From: an uncultured Lachnospiraceae bacterium
GTDB lineage: Bacteria; Bacillota; Clostridia; Lachnospirales; Lachnospiraceae
Length of the DNA stretch: 64,000 nucleotides
Assembly (NCBI GenBank): GCA_947626505.1
Contig: CANQSN010000003.1
Location: 1-64,000 of the forward strand
Direction: 5' to 3'
Shown here: in pieces, positions 40,585 to 48,771 of the stretch
How the letters are laid out: the number at the start of each line of letters is the position of its first letter
How positions within the stretch are numbered: the stretch's first letter is position 1
The notes under the pieces: model-generated
The model's database searches: none
Told to the model about the DNA's origin: nothing
What the model saw: only the letters and a program-made list of their open reading frames with translations
Translations under genes and position numbers: made by a program

Positions 40585-41290
40585 ATGGAACGCCTCCGTT
40601 CCTAAGATATCTCATATACTGCCTTACAAAATCCCGATATCTGCTCTTTGCCATATATATTTCTTCTCCGTTTTTAAGTTTTATGCTATTGGAGTTATAC
40701 TCTGCCACATAAGACAAATTCACAAGATACCCTCTGTGACAGCGGCAGAACAAACTCCCAACCTCTTGTTCCAGATTGTCCATTACTCCGTAAAAAGTAA
40801 TCTCACCATCTGTTGTGTGAACCGAAATCTTTCTCATCTGATTTTCAAAATACAAAATATCCGACGCATTCAATATAATGCTTCTGTCCCTTGTTTTTAC
40901 AAATATCTGCTTATTATTACCGCCCTTCCTTTTCTCAAGCTGATTTATCGCCCTGCTAAGCACCTCCTGCAATCTCTCGTCAGATACGGGCTTTACCAGA
41001 TAATTAAGAGCCGCTACGTCAAAGGCTTCAAATACATATTCCTTTACCCCTGTAATAAATATGATTATGCTTTCCTCATCATAACTGCGCAGCCTTTTTG
41101 CAATTTCTATTCCATCCGGCTGTCCCATCTGGATATCAAGGAAATATATATCAAAGCTCGTTTTATCAGACAACAATTCCTCGCCATTAAAAAACTTATA
41201 TACATTGCACTTAGGAACATATTTTTTTATTTTATCACTAAGCTGTTCTGCAAATACCGGCTCATCGTCACAAACCGCAATGCCTAACAT
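40577..41290 (-). CDS. LytTR-family response regulator
   Basis: REC GIAVCDDEPVFAEQL, YFLDIQMGQPDGIEIAK; LytTR KTRDRSIILNASDILYFENQMRKISVHTTDGEITFYG...CHRGYLVNLSYV. Confidence 0.93.
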   Translation of the reverse strand: MLGIAVCDDEPVFAEQLSDKIKKYVPKCNVYKFFNGEELLSDKTSFDIYFLDIQMGQPDGIEIAKRLRSYDEESIIIFITGVKEYVFEAFDVAALNYLVKPVSDERLQEVLSRAINQLEKRKGGNNKQIFVKTRDRSIILNASDILYFENQMRKISVHTTDGEITFYGVMDNLEQEVGSLFCRCHRGYLVNLSYVAEYNSNSIKLKNGEEIYMAKSRYRDFVRQYMRYLRNGGVPYV

Positions 41291-41357
41291 AGCATCACTC
41301 CCTCTTTAATTAAACCATGGTCTTACTGTTTATATCGGCATAATTTCTCCCAATTCT

Positions 41358-41396
41358 CTCAAAATGTAACGAAACATATCTCAAATGTAATGAAAC
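41358..41396 (-). promoter_or_regulatory. Candidate LytTR-regulator binding site: two direct repeats with 21-bp period
   Basis: ctcaaaatgtaacgaaac (41358-41375) and ctcaaatgtaatgaaac (41380-41396); atgtaa cores begin at 41364 and 41385. Confidence 0.6.
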
Positions 41397-41404
41397 CCTT
41401 ATCA

Positions 41405-41432
41405 AAGAAAAAAAGGCTCGCAAGCGAGCCTT
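41405..41432 (-). terminator. Terminator of the GntR/ABC operon
   Basis: aaagaaaaaaaggctcg-caa-gcgagcctt; perfect GC stem and U-tract on the minus transcript. Confidence 0.85.
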
Positions 41433-41439
41433 GAATATG

Positions 41440-42873
41440 CTATGGCAAATACATGCGGAGATCTCCCCCAATATCCATAAGATTATCTTTGTCCTTTATG
41501 TCGTTCGCCCTATACACAATATATGTGGTACTATATCCCGATAAATCATATGAAAAATAAGGCTGGTCATCACCCATAACTATTATGTCAAATATTCCCA
41601 TATAATTATCAACAAGCACTATTTTTTTATCATAGCTTAAATTGTATTCTCCATTATCAATCGTAAACTTTACGCTATCAATAAAATTCTGATATATATA
41701 TTTATCATTATATTTTTCATTACTTGCTATAGTACGAATGTACATCTGCCCATCAGCCAATATGGTATCCGCCGGAATAAGTCCCCCGCGTTTTGCATCA
41801 TTATATTCGCAAAAGTAAATAGACATTCCCATATCCTCAAGAGTCTCTCCGCCTATCTGCTTTGTATTCGTATAGCTTTTGTTCAACTCGGCAGCCGAAA
41901 CCTTTCCCACAGAAATAATGTCATCCTTATACAGCACCTTCCCCTCCTTAATATCCTTCTCCAATGTATATCCCGAACCATCATACATATCATCAGTAAT
42001 CGCCGGAAACCAATATAAAAACAGCGTTACCGGAATAATTATATAATAAGCTATCAATAATCCTACTATTATGTATCTTTTATCTTCCTTTTTCCATTCA
42101 TGAACCGACTTAGATATTAACCAGACAAAAGCCGACATTACTATAATCACAGCCAAAACCAAAAGAATGTTATTATAAGCTCCGATTTTTGATAAAAATC
42201 CGCTTATATCTGATAATATTGCTTTAACGCGCGACGTATTAGCCGACACATAAATACTCACTGTTACAATCAATACTCCCGTCACTATAAGAACCCTGAT
42301 AATTCCGAATCTCGCCAGCAGCCCATAAATTATGGCAAATAACATATAAACAGCTACACATAAAGCAGCAGCATAGACAAGCTTACATAAAAATCCCTTC
42401 CAATCAAACATTATAGCCGCAATATTCACTACTCCCAAATTCTTTAATACAAAACATATTATAAGACTCGCTAAATGAATAGCCGCATCGCAAATTGCCG
42501 CCTGTATTATCATACTTAAGTCGCACATAATCCTTGATAAAACCCTGCTCGCTACATTACCCGGCAGCATAGAAATTTCGTCGTTGTCAAAAATATTCTG
42601 CTCAGTACATACAATTGCAAGTATTGCAATAAATATCACAACTCCTCCGACGTTAGGAAAACCATCTGCAGAATATATATCCTTCGAGCTTAATATCCAA
42701 AAAATGCAACTTAAAAATGAAAGTACAATACCCGCAATTACAGTATAAATAACCAACTTTTTCCGAAGCTGCAAATTAACTTTATACAACCTTATTACAT
42801 TTTCCCAAAACGCCTCCATATCTTTCTTTTTCGGCTTCACATTATTATTTAAAACTAATTCTCCCATAGACAT
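41440..42873 (-). CDS. ABC-2 type multi-TM permease
   Basis: Multiple TM segments; ATG 42873 (MSMGELVLNNNVKPKKKDMEAFWENVIRLYKVNLQ) with ggagg RBS, overlapping the ATPase gene end; track start 42978 reads into the preceding gene. Confidence 0.75.
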   Translation of the reverse strand: MSMGELVLNNNVKPKKKDMEAFWENVIRLYKVNLQLRKKLVIYTVIAGIVLSFLSCIFWILSSKDIYSADGFPNVGGVVIFIAILAIVCTEQNIFDNDEISMLPGNVASRVLSRIMCDLSMIIQAAICDAAIHLASLIICFVLKNLGVVNIAAIMFDWKGFLCKLVYAAALCVAVYMLFAIIYGLLARFGIIRVLIVTGVLIVTVSIYVSANTSRVKAILSDISGFLSKIGAYNNILLVLAVIIVMSAFVWLISKSVHEWKKEDKRYIIVGLLIAYYIIIPVTLFLYWFPAITDDMYDGSGYTLEKDIKEGKVLYKDDIISVGKVSAAELNKSYTNTKQIGGETLEDMGMSIYFCEYNDAKRGGLIPADTILADGQMYIRTIASNEKYNDKYIYQNFIDSVKFTIDNGEYNLSYDKKIVLVDNYMGIFDIIVMGDDQPYFSYDLSGYSTTYIVYRANDIKDKDNLMDIGGDLRMYLP

Positions 42874-43754
42874 TCCAAATCCTCCTCTCTGTTGGCAGTG
42901 AGATAAACCACCGCATCCTCCGGCGAAACATTGCTGATTTTTAAACCCTCGCGCTTTAGCTCCTTTGCCATCGGACAATCCATATTTCCCCTCGCAATAA
43001 GAAAACTTCCAAGCTCGCCGAAGCTATGATAAATAACATCCTGCCTGTCAAGATACATGCCGACAGCTTCATTAGCGCCATCCGCACGAAACAGCATTTG
43101 CCTTACCTCGTCCATATCCTTGTAAAATATAAGTTTACCGTCCTCTATTAAAACCATCTCAGACAATAAATGCTCAAGCTCTTTCAAATTATGGCTGGAT
43201 ATTAAAAATGTCCTCGGATACTCCATATAGTCCCTGAGTAAAATCTCATAGGCGCGCTTGCGTTTCTTTATATCGATTCCTATAAACGGTTCGTCCAGCA
43301 TTGTAACTTTTGCCCTAGCTGCCAGAGCGCATATTAAAAAGAGCATACTCTTTGTTCCCTGAGAAAGCCCCTTCGCCTCTCTGTCAGGAATCTGAAACAG
43401 CTTGAGCAGTTTATCGGCAAATTCCCTGTCAAAATTCGGATATGCAGTATCGTAAATATTAACAATCCTGCTGACCTTATAATTTTCCAGAGGCAACGCA
43501 TACGTTGAATATAGCACCTCCGTCCTGATTCCCATGTTTCTTGTTACATCTCCTCCAAGAACAGACAACTCTCCGGCTGCGCTAAGCTCACCGGCGCAAA
43601 TCTTCATAAACGTAGTTTTTCCGCTGCCATTTGTACCAATTAATCCAATTATCTGATTGCTGTGAAGCGAAAGCGTTAAATCATCAATAGCCGGCTGCCC
43701 CTTCTTACGATACCGCTTCGTCATATCCTTAACTGTAATTGCATATTCTCCCAT
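42855..43754 (-). CDS. ABC transporter ATP-binding protein (YtrB-like)
   Basis: GTNGSGKTTFMKICAGE Walker A; GLSQGTKSMLFLICALAARAKVTMLDEPFIGID. Confidence 0.88.
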   Translation of the reverse strand: MGEYAITVKDMTKRYRKKGQPAIDDLTLSLHSNQIIGLIGTNGSGKTTFMKICAGELSAAGELSVLGGDVTRNMGIRTEVLYSTYALPLENYKVSRIVNIYDTAYPNFDREFADKLLKLFQIPDREAKGLSQGTKSMLFLICALAARAKVTMLDEPFIGIDIKKRKRAYEILLRDYMEYPRTFLISSHNLKELEHLLSEMVLIEDGKLIFYKDMDEVRQMLFRADGANEAVGMYLDRQDVIYHSFGELGSFLIARGNMDCPMAKELKREGLKISNVSPEDAVVYLTANREEDLECLWEN

Positions 43755-43798
43755 ATGTACCTGCCTTTCTTCCAAATAAATATAATTCTTTCCCTTTA

Positions 43799-44164
43799 TT
43801 AGTCATAAATATCATTAAGCTTCTTTATAAGCTCGTTCTTTTCTATCCCAAGCTTCTTAGCTTCATTCACCAGACTTATAATCTGTTCCTGCAAAACGCT
43901 CTCCATCTTGCGCCTTTTAATTATCTCTATAGCCCCCTTCTTAATCGTCATTGCCTGTCCTCTGTTCTTATCCAGTAATCCCCGTTCTACTAAAAGCCTG
44001 ATTCCCTTAGCAGCAGTCGCGGGATTAATGGAAAGCTCCTTTGCCAGCGTTACTTGCGAATAGCATTTGTCCCCCTCTTTTAACACGCCGCTTAAAATAT
44101 CATCCTCTATGGCGTCTGCAATCTGGATATATATGGGAACAACCTGATTGAAATCAATCCTCAA
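43799..44164 (-). CDS. GntR-family (YtrA-type) transcriptional regulator
   Basis: TTG start 44164 gives MRIDFNQVVPIYIQIADAIEDDILSGVLKEGDKCYSQVTLAKELSINPATAAKGIRLLVERGLLDKNRGQAM, with aggaggtg RBS upstream. Confidence 0.88.
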   Translation of the reverse strand: MRIDFNQVVPIYIQIADAIEDDILSGVLKEGDKCYSQVTLAKELSINPATAAKGIRLLVERGLLDKNRGQAMTIKKGAIEIIKRRKMESVLQEQIISLVNEAKKLGIEKNELIKKLNDIYD

Positions 44165-44178
44165 TTTATCACCTCCTA

Positions 44179-44210
44179 CCATACCACATTACTCATGTAA
44201 TGTGGTATGG
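44179..44210. promoter_or_regulatory. Perfect inverted-repeat operator (14-bp arms, 4-nt loop) upstream of the GntR gene
   Basis: ccataccacattac-tcat-gtaatgtggtatgg. Confidence 0.85.
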
Positions 44211-44212
44211 TT

Positions 44213-44241
44213 AGTATATATCCTTTCCACTCGATTGTCAA
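44213..44241 (-). promoter_or_regulatory. SigmaA-type promoter of the GntR/ABC operon
   Basis: Minus strand TTGACA-17 nt-TATACT (-35 at 44236-44241, -10 at 44213-44218). Confidence 0.85.
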
Positions 44242-44304
44242 TACATAAAATTCTTATTTTTTTGTATAAAATGCTAAATATTCTTAACTTTATCAATGAT
44301 TAGT

Positions 44305-44333
44305 TTGTAATTATAACGAAATAGTGTTAGAAT
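44305..44333 (+). promoter_or_regulatory. SigmaA-type promoter of the YvyF-like gene
   Basis: TTGTAA-17 nt-TAGAAT. Confidence 0.6.
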
Positions 44334-44404
44334 AGACTTAATAAATTTTTTGTCAAACGGAATAATAACCGCAAATGGTTTTTTAATAAGGAGGTGGCTT
44401 TGCT

Positions 44405-44866
44405 ATGGCAGATATAATTGACAAGAATCGTAAAAATTTAAGAATTTGCAGAAAATGCCGGCGAATGTTTGAATACATGAACATCGGATATGGCTTATGC
44501 CCTGAGTGTACGAAGCTTGACAACAAGATTTTTCAGAAAGTCAAGGATTATCTAATGGACCATAACACTGCAACAGCCCGTCAGATTAGCATGGCTTTGG
44601 ATATTAGCGAACATACCATCTATCAATATTTGCGCGATGGACGTATTGAGATTCCGGAAAACTCTCCCATTTTCATAAAATGCGAGAACTGCCATGCCGA
44701 CATCCGTTATGGCAGATATTGTCCGGAATGCGTAGTAAAGATGAAAAAAGAATTAAACAAAGGCACTATTGCCATTGATTTATACGAAGTCGGCGAGAGA
44801 CCTAAGTCAAATGACTCTGCAGTAATGCACACCTATGAAGGCAAAAAGGATAAAAAGAAGCGATAG
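44405..44866 (+). CDS. YvyF-like (TIGR03826-type) flagellar-operon-associated protein with two zinc-ribbon-like Cys clusters and an HTH
   Basis: CRKCRRMFEYMNIGYGLCPECTKLDNKIFQKVKDYLMDHNTATARQISMALDISEHTIYQYLRDGRIEIPEN ... CENCHADIRYGRYCPEC; ggaggtgg RBS. Confidence 0.75.
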   Translation: MADIIDKNRKNLRICRKCRRMFEYMNIGYGLCPECTKLDNKIFQKVKDYLMDHNTATARQISMALDISEHTIYQYLRDGRIEIPENSPIFIKCENCHADIRYGRYCPECVVKMKKELNKGTIAIDLYEVGERPKSNDSAVMHTYEGKKDKKKR

Positions 44867-44895
44867 AGCCTTTTTAAGTCTATCGCTTCTTTATT
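44855..44895 (+). terminator. Terminator overlapping the stop codon of the YvyF-like gene
   Basis: aaagaagcgatag ... ctatcgcttcttta; stem contains the last codons and the TAG stop. Confidence 0.8.
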
Positions 44896-44925
44896 AAGCA
44901 TATATTGCTGTTTGCAAAATAATAA

Positions 44926-46320
44926 TTATGATATCAGCTTCCTAAGATTCTCCAAATCACCTATTAAAACTTCAGAGTATTGGCTCACCTCGTCATATAT
45001 CTGCTGCGCCCTATCATAATTGTCTTCAAACAGAGCGTCAATTACTTTAGCGCCATAAGAATGAAACTTTTTATGCTTATCTCCAATTGTATCCCACAAC
45101 TTTTTAAATTCAGAATCCGTAGGACTCATTGCATAATAAAAATGCCCAAAACCGCATTTGCGGTCGTCCAATTGCAATGGCATTATAGTTTTCTCTTCAA
45201 CAATACGCTTAAGATTAGACAGCCAGCTCTTATGGGCGTTAATTGCCTTGTCAATATATTGTATAAAGCTATCCCGCTTAATACGGTAAAATGCATCCTG
45301 AGACATCTTGCCCATAACCACAGCGGAAGCATCCAATGTCTTTTCAATAGTCTGTAATGGATTAACGATATTGTCAATGCTCTGTCCTCTCTGGTTCAGT
45401 ACATCCGCATCGTTGTTTAATATTCCGCACTGTTCATCAATCTCGGCTACCCGATTTTCCAATTCAATCATGGAGCTGCTAATCTCCTCGCTGACACTTG
45501 CCAGTGAAGAAATATTATCTGTAATTGTTTCTATATGCTGCCTGTTATCCTCGTTTAATCCCCATACATGGCTAATCTTATCAGTAACAATTTCTAAAGA
45601 GGATATTGTGTTATCTACGCTCAACACGCTGTTTTCTGAAGCCTTGCGGATATCTGACACAAAATTGCCCATTGTTGCGGTAAGCTTCTGCGTCTCCTCT
45701 GCAAGCTTTTTAATCTCTTCCGCCACCACAGCAAAGCCCTTACCGGCCTCCCCTGCCCTTGCCGCTTCAATAGATGCGTTCAACGCCAAAAGATTAGTCT
45801 GTGATGAAATAGAATTAATTCCATCAATCACCTCATTCATCTTCAATATAACGCCCGTCAGCTCATTCATATCCCGCTTCATTTCTTCCGAGCTATTGAT
45901 TGTAACAGAAGACAAATCCCTAATCTCTGTCAACTCTGTCTGTCCTTCGTTAATCTTCTTAAAAACATTACCGGACTCCTCAGAAATCCCAATAATGCTG
46001 TTTGTCAATTCCTCGTGCTGTTTTGATACGGACTCCGCCACTCCTGAAGTTTCTCCGGCTGAATCATGTATTGTTCCAGTAGCCCTCGCTACGCTGTCAG
46101 ATATCTCTTTAAGCTGCTTTGAGTAATGACTTAACGACAAATCCAAAGAACTAATATGCATTAATGAATCAAATACATTAATCATCACTTCATCAAACTT
46201 AGAGCGTCCCTCCGTTAAACGCCGGTAAATCGACTGCAATTCAGTTGAGTCCTTACCATAGTCCGCATCCTGCATATTCGATAATGATGTTATTAAATTA
46301 TTATTCTTAAATCTACCCAT
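44926..46320 (-). CDS. Cytoplasmic MCP with C-terminal CZB (zinc-binding) domain
   Basis: MCP tip [39 protein letters not shown] motif AHKSWLSNL...[17 protein letters not shown]...[11 protein letters not shown]; no TM. Confidence 0.88.
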   Translation of the reverse strand: MGRFKNNNLITSLSNMQDADYGKDSTELQSIYRRLTEGRSKFDEVMINVFDSLMHISSLDLSLSHYSKQLKEISDSVARATGTIHDSAGETSGVAESVSKQHEELTNSIIGISEESGNVFKKINEGQTELTEIRDLSSVTINSSEEMKRDMNELTGVILKMNEVIDGINSISSQTNLLALNASIEAARAGEAGKGFAVVAEEIKKLAEETQKLTATMGNFVSDIRKASENSVLSVDNTISSLEIVTDKISHVWGLNEDNRQHIETITDNISSLASVSEEISSSMIELENRVAEIDEQCGILNNDADVLNQRGQSIDNIVNPLQTIEKTLDASAVVMGKMSQDAFYRIKRDSFIQYIDKAINAHKSWLSNLKRIVEEKTIMPLQLDDRKCGFGHFYYAMSPTDSEFKKLWDTIGDKHKKFHSYGAKVIDALFEDNYDRAQQIYDEVSQYSEVLIGDLENLRKLIS

Positions 46321-46353
46321 GATGCCTCTCCTTCATTAGTTTATTATACTTAA

Positions 46354-46412
46354 TACCAGATAGGAGATGACTCACGCCTTAATAGGCGGCGAGTCATCTC
46401 CCATCTGATATA
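46354..46412. repeat. Long inverted repeat between the two MCP genes
   Basis: accagataggagatgactcacgcc-ttaata-ggcggcgagtcatctcccatctgata; near-complementary arms. Confidence 0.75.
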
Positions 46413-46434
46413 TTATTGGCGCCTTATATGGTAA

Positions 46435-48231
46435 CTAGTACTTACCAAATTCGCCATCCAGAGAAATAATCTGCTCATTATAATTACTTGCATTGTAAGG
46501 AATATCCATATCCATCTCCATATCCTGACCAAAACCGCTCGCCTGATTATTTGACAATTTGAAACGCGTCATAATATTTCTAAGCTGTGCAGCTTGATTA
46601 GATAACTCCTCGCTTGCCGCCGCGCACTGCTCGCTTGTAGCAGAATTGGTCTGAACTACTTGGGATACCTGACCGATAGCTTGGTCAACCTGCGATACCG
46701 CTGTAGCCTGTTCGTTAGAAGCCGCTGCAATAGTAGTAATCAAATCTACTATATGGTCGATAGAATTAACAATCTCATCAAGAGACTTAGCAGTCTCCTC
46801 TGCAAGCTTAGCGCCATGCTCAACTCTTTGAATGGAATCCTCAATCATCTCCTGAGTCTCGCTTGCTGCCGACGCACTCTTAGCCGCCAGATTACGAACT
46901 TCCTCGGCTACTACTGCAAATCCCTTGCCATGCACGCCTGCTCTTGCAGCCTCAACCGCCGCATTGAGAGCTAGAATATTGGTCTGGAATGAAATATCAT
47001 CAATAGTCTTAATAATCTTGGAAATTGTCTGTGAAGACTCGTTAATATCATTCATGGCGCTAACCATCGTCTTCATCTGCTCGTTACCGGAAACAGCCAT
47101 CTGCTTAACATTATGTACAAGCTCGTCCGCTTGATTAGCCTCAGAAGCATTCTCCTTAGTATGCTCTGCAATCTCATTCATGGAAGCTGTTACCTGCTCA
47201 AGAGCGCTTGCCTGTTCTGTAGCGCCCTGCGCCAACGCCTGACTGGCAGACGCTACCTGCTCGGAACCAACTGTGATTTGTGCAGCAGATTCTTTGACAT
47301 TGCTTATAGCGTCATGGTTACTCTCAACCAATCTATGTAATGAATTTCCAAGTAAATCGTTCTCTCCTCTTGGAATAACGTTCACCGTCAAATCTCCATG
47401 CGACAGCTTATCTGCAACATCAGCCTGGTCATGTATGCTTTTAACCATTTCCTTGAAATGATCCATAAGGTCGCCGAGGTCGTCTTCATAAATCTTTTCA
47501 CAATCAACATCAACGTCGCCTTCAGCAAGTTTCGTTGCCGCCATAACAAGCTTGTTGACCGGAACAGTGATTCCCTTAATCAATATAAATGCATACATAG
47601 TTGTTACAATGATTGCAATTACAGCCACAATTATAAGGACAGCTATCATTGTTGAAAGCTCTCTATTAAGCTTTGCATTATTTTCTTCTGCATCTTCCTG
47701 CATCATATCTATTAAGGTCTTAAGTTCAGCCTCCGCCTTATCTGTAATTGCCTGTTCGTTGTCCGCCAAATCCTTAGCGGCTCCCTGATGATTACCATTC
47801 TTAACCATCTGTAAATCATTCGCTGTATTTTCAATGCATTTATCAATAGAATCCTCAACATTCTGGTACTGATCCCTAATATCCGAAGACAATTTATCCA
47901 TCGTCTCCTCAAATCTATTGAGGTATTCGCGAGTAGATGCTTCATAATTACTAATCTCTGTCTCTTGGTTCTGAAGATTAGCATTATCATCATAGTATAC
48001 AAATATTGCATCGCGTACACACGACTTAATATTAGAGAAGCTGCTTAACGCCTCGCTCAAATAATACTCATTCATCGCATAATAGTTGTAGCGGTTAGTT
48101 CTCTCTTTATTGATACAGGTTGATGAAAACAAGCCGACGCCTGCAATAATTATCATCAGCAGCAGCATGACTGAGCTAAATATTGTAATTTTGGTTCTTA
48201 CAGACATATTATTCATTGAAAATTTCTCCAT
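46435..48231 (-). CDS. Transmembrane methyl-accepting chemotaxis protein (four-helix-bundle sensor, HAMP)
   Basis: Two TMs, 4HB-like periplasmic region, [41 protein letters not shown] 48231 with ggag RBS. Confidence 0.93.
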   Translation of the reverse strand: MEKFSMNNMSVRTKITIFSSVMLLLMIIIAGVGLFSSTCINKERTNRYNYYAMNEYYLSEALSSFSNIKSCVRDAIFVYYDDNANLQNQETEISNYEASTREYLNRFEETMDKLSSDIRDQYQNVEDSIDKCIENTANDLQMVKNGNHQGAAKDLADNEQAITDKAEAELKTLIDMMQEDAEENNAKLNRELSTMIAVLIIVAVIAIIVTTMYAFILIKGITVPVNKLVMAATKLAEGDVDVDCEKIYEDDLGDLMDHFKEMVKSIHDQADVADKLSHGDLTVNVIPRGENDLLGNSLHRLVESNHDAISNVKESAAQITVGSEQVASASQALAQGATEQASALEQVTASMNEIAEHTKENASEANQADELVHNVKQMAVSGNEQMKTMVSAMNDINESSQTISKIIKTIDDISFQTNILALNAAVEAARAGVHGKGFAVVAEEVRNLAAKSASAASETQEMIEDSIQRVEHGAKLAEETAKSLDEIVNSIDHIVDLITTIAAASNEQATAVSQVDQAIGQVSQVVQTNSATSEQCAAASEELSNQAAQLRNIMTRFKLSNNQASGFGQDMEMDMDIPYNASNYNEQIISLDGEFGKY

Positions 48232-48261
48232 AATAATCTCCATTCTCCTTTTTCCCAACAA

Positions 48262-48768
48262 TTATTCTTCCTCTTGCATCTCCTCAAGAAGCTCTAAATC
48301 CTCATCTCGGATTAACTTCTCCGGATCCAGCAATAATTTGACAGTATTGCCTGTCTTTGCCAGTCCGTATACATATTTGTTATGTTCCTTGTCCTTTTTA
48401 CCAAGACTTGGCGGAGGAACAATATCATCTTCTTCAATGGTATCAACCTCTGCTATCTTCTCCACAATAAGCCCAATCATTGTAGTCTTAACATTAATAA
48501 CGATAATACAGGTTCTGTCATTGTACTCGATTGGCTCCATCTTAAATCTTGCACGCACATCAATTACAGGAATAATCTTACCTCTTAGGTTAATCAGCCC
48601 TTTAATGTAATCCTCAACCTCCGGCATAGCTGTTATAGGCTGCATACTGATAATCTCATTAACATAACTTATGCTTATCCCAAAATATTCCTTACCGGTT
48701 TGAAACGTCATGAATTTGCCCTTTTGAGTATCCTCTTCCTGCAATTCTTCCTTTAATCCTTCTGCCAT
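48262..48768 (-). CDS. cheW: CheW
   Basis: FQTGKEYFGISISYVNEIISMQPITAMPEVEDYIKGLINLRGKIIPVIDVRARF. Confidence 0.95.
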   Translation of the reverse strand: MAEGLKEELQEEDTQKGKFMTFQTGKEYFGISISYVNEIISMQPITAMPEVEDYIKGLINLRGKIIPVIDVRARFKMEPIEYNDRTCIIVINVKTTMIGLIVEKIAEVDTIEEDDIVPPPSLGKKDKEHNKYVYGLAKTGNTVKLLLDPEKLIRDEDLELLEEMQEEE

Positions 48769-48771
48769 TTG

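Noticed and set aside
40448-41287. 279-aa plus-strand ORF
   Set aside because: Antisense to the LytTR regulator and kinase start; no recognisable motif. Shadow ORF.
45308-46126. 272-aa plus-strand ORF
   Set aside because: Antisense to the CZB-MCP coding sequence; S/I/L-rich composition typical of the reverse complement of an MCP.
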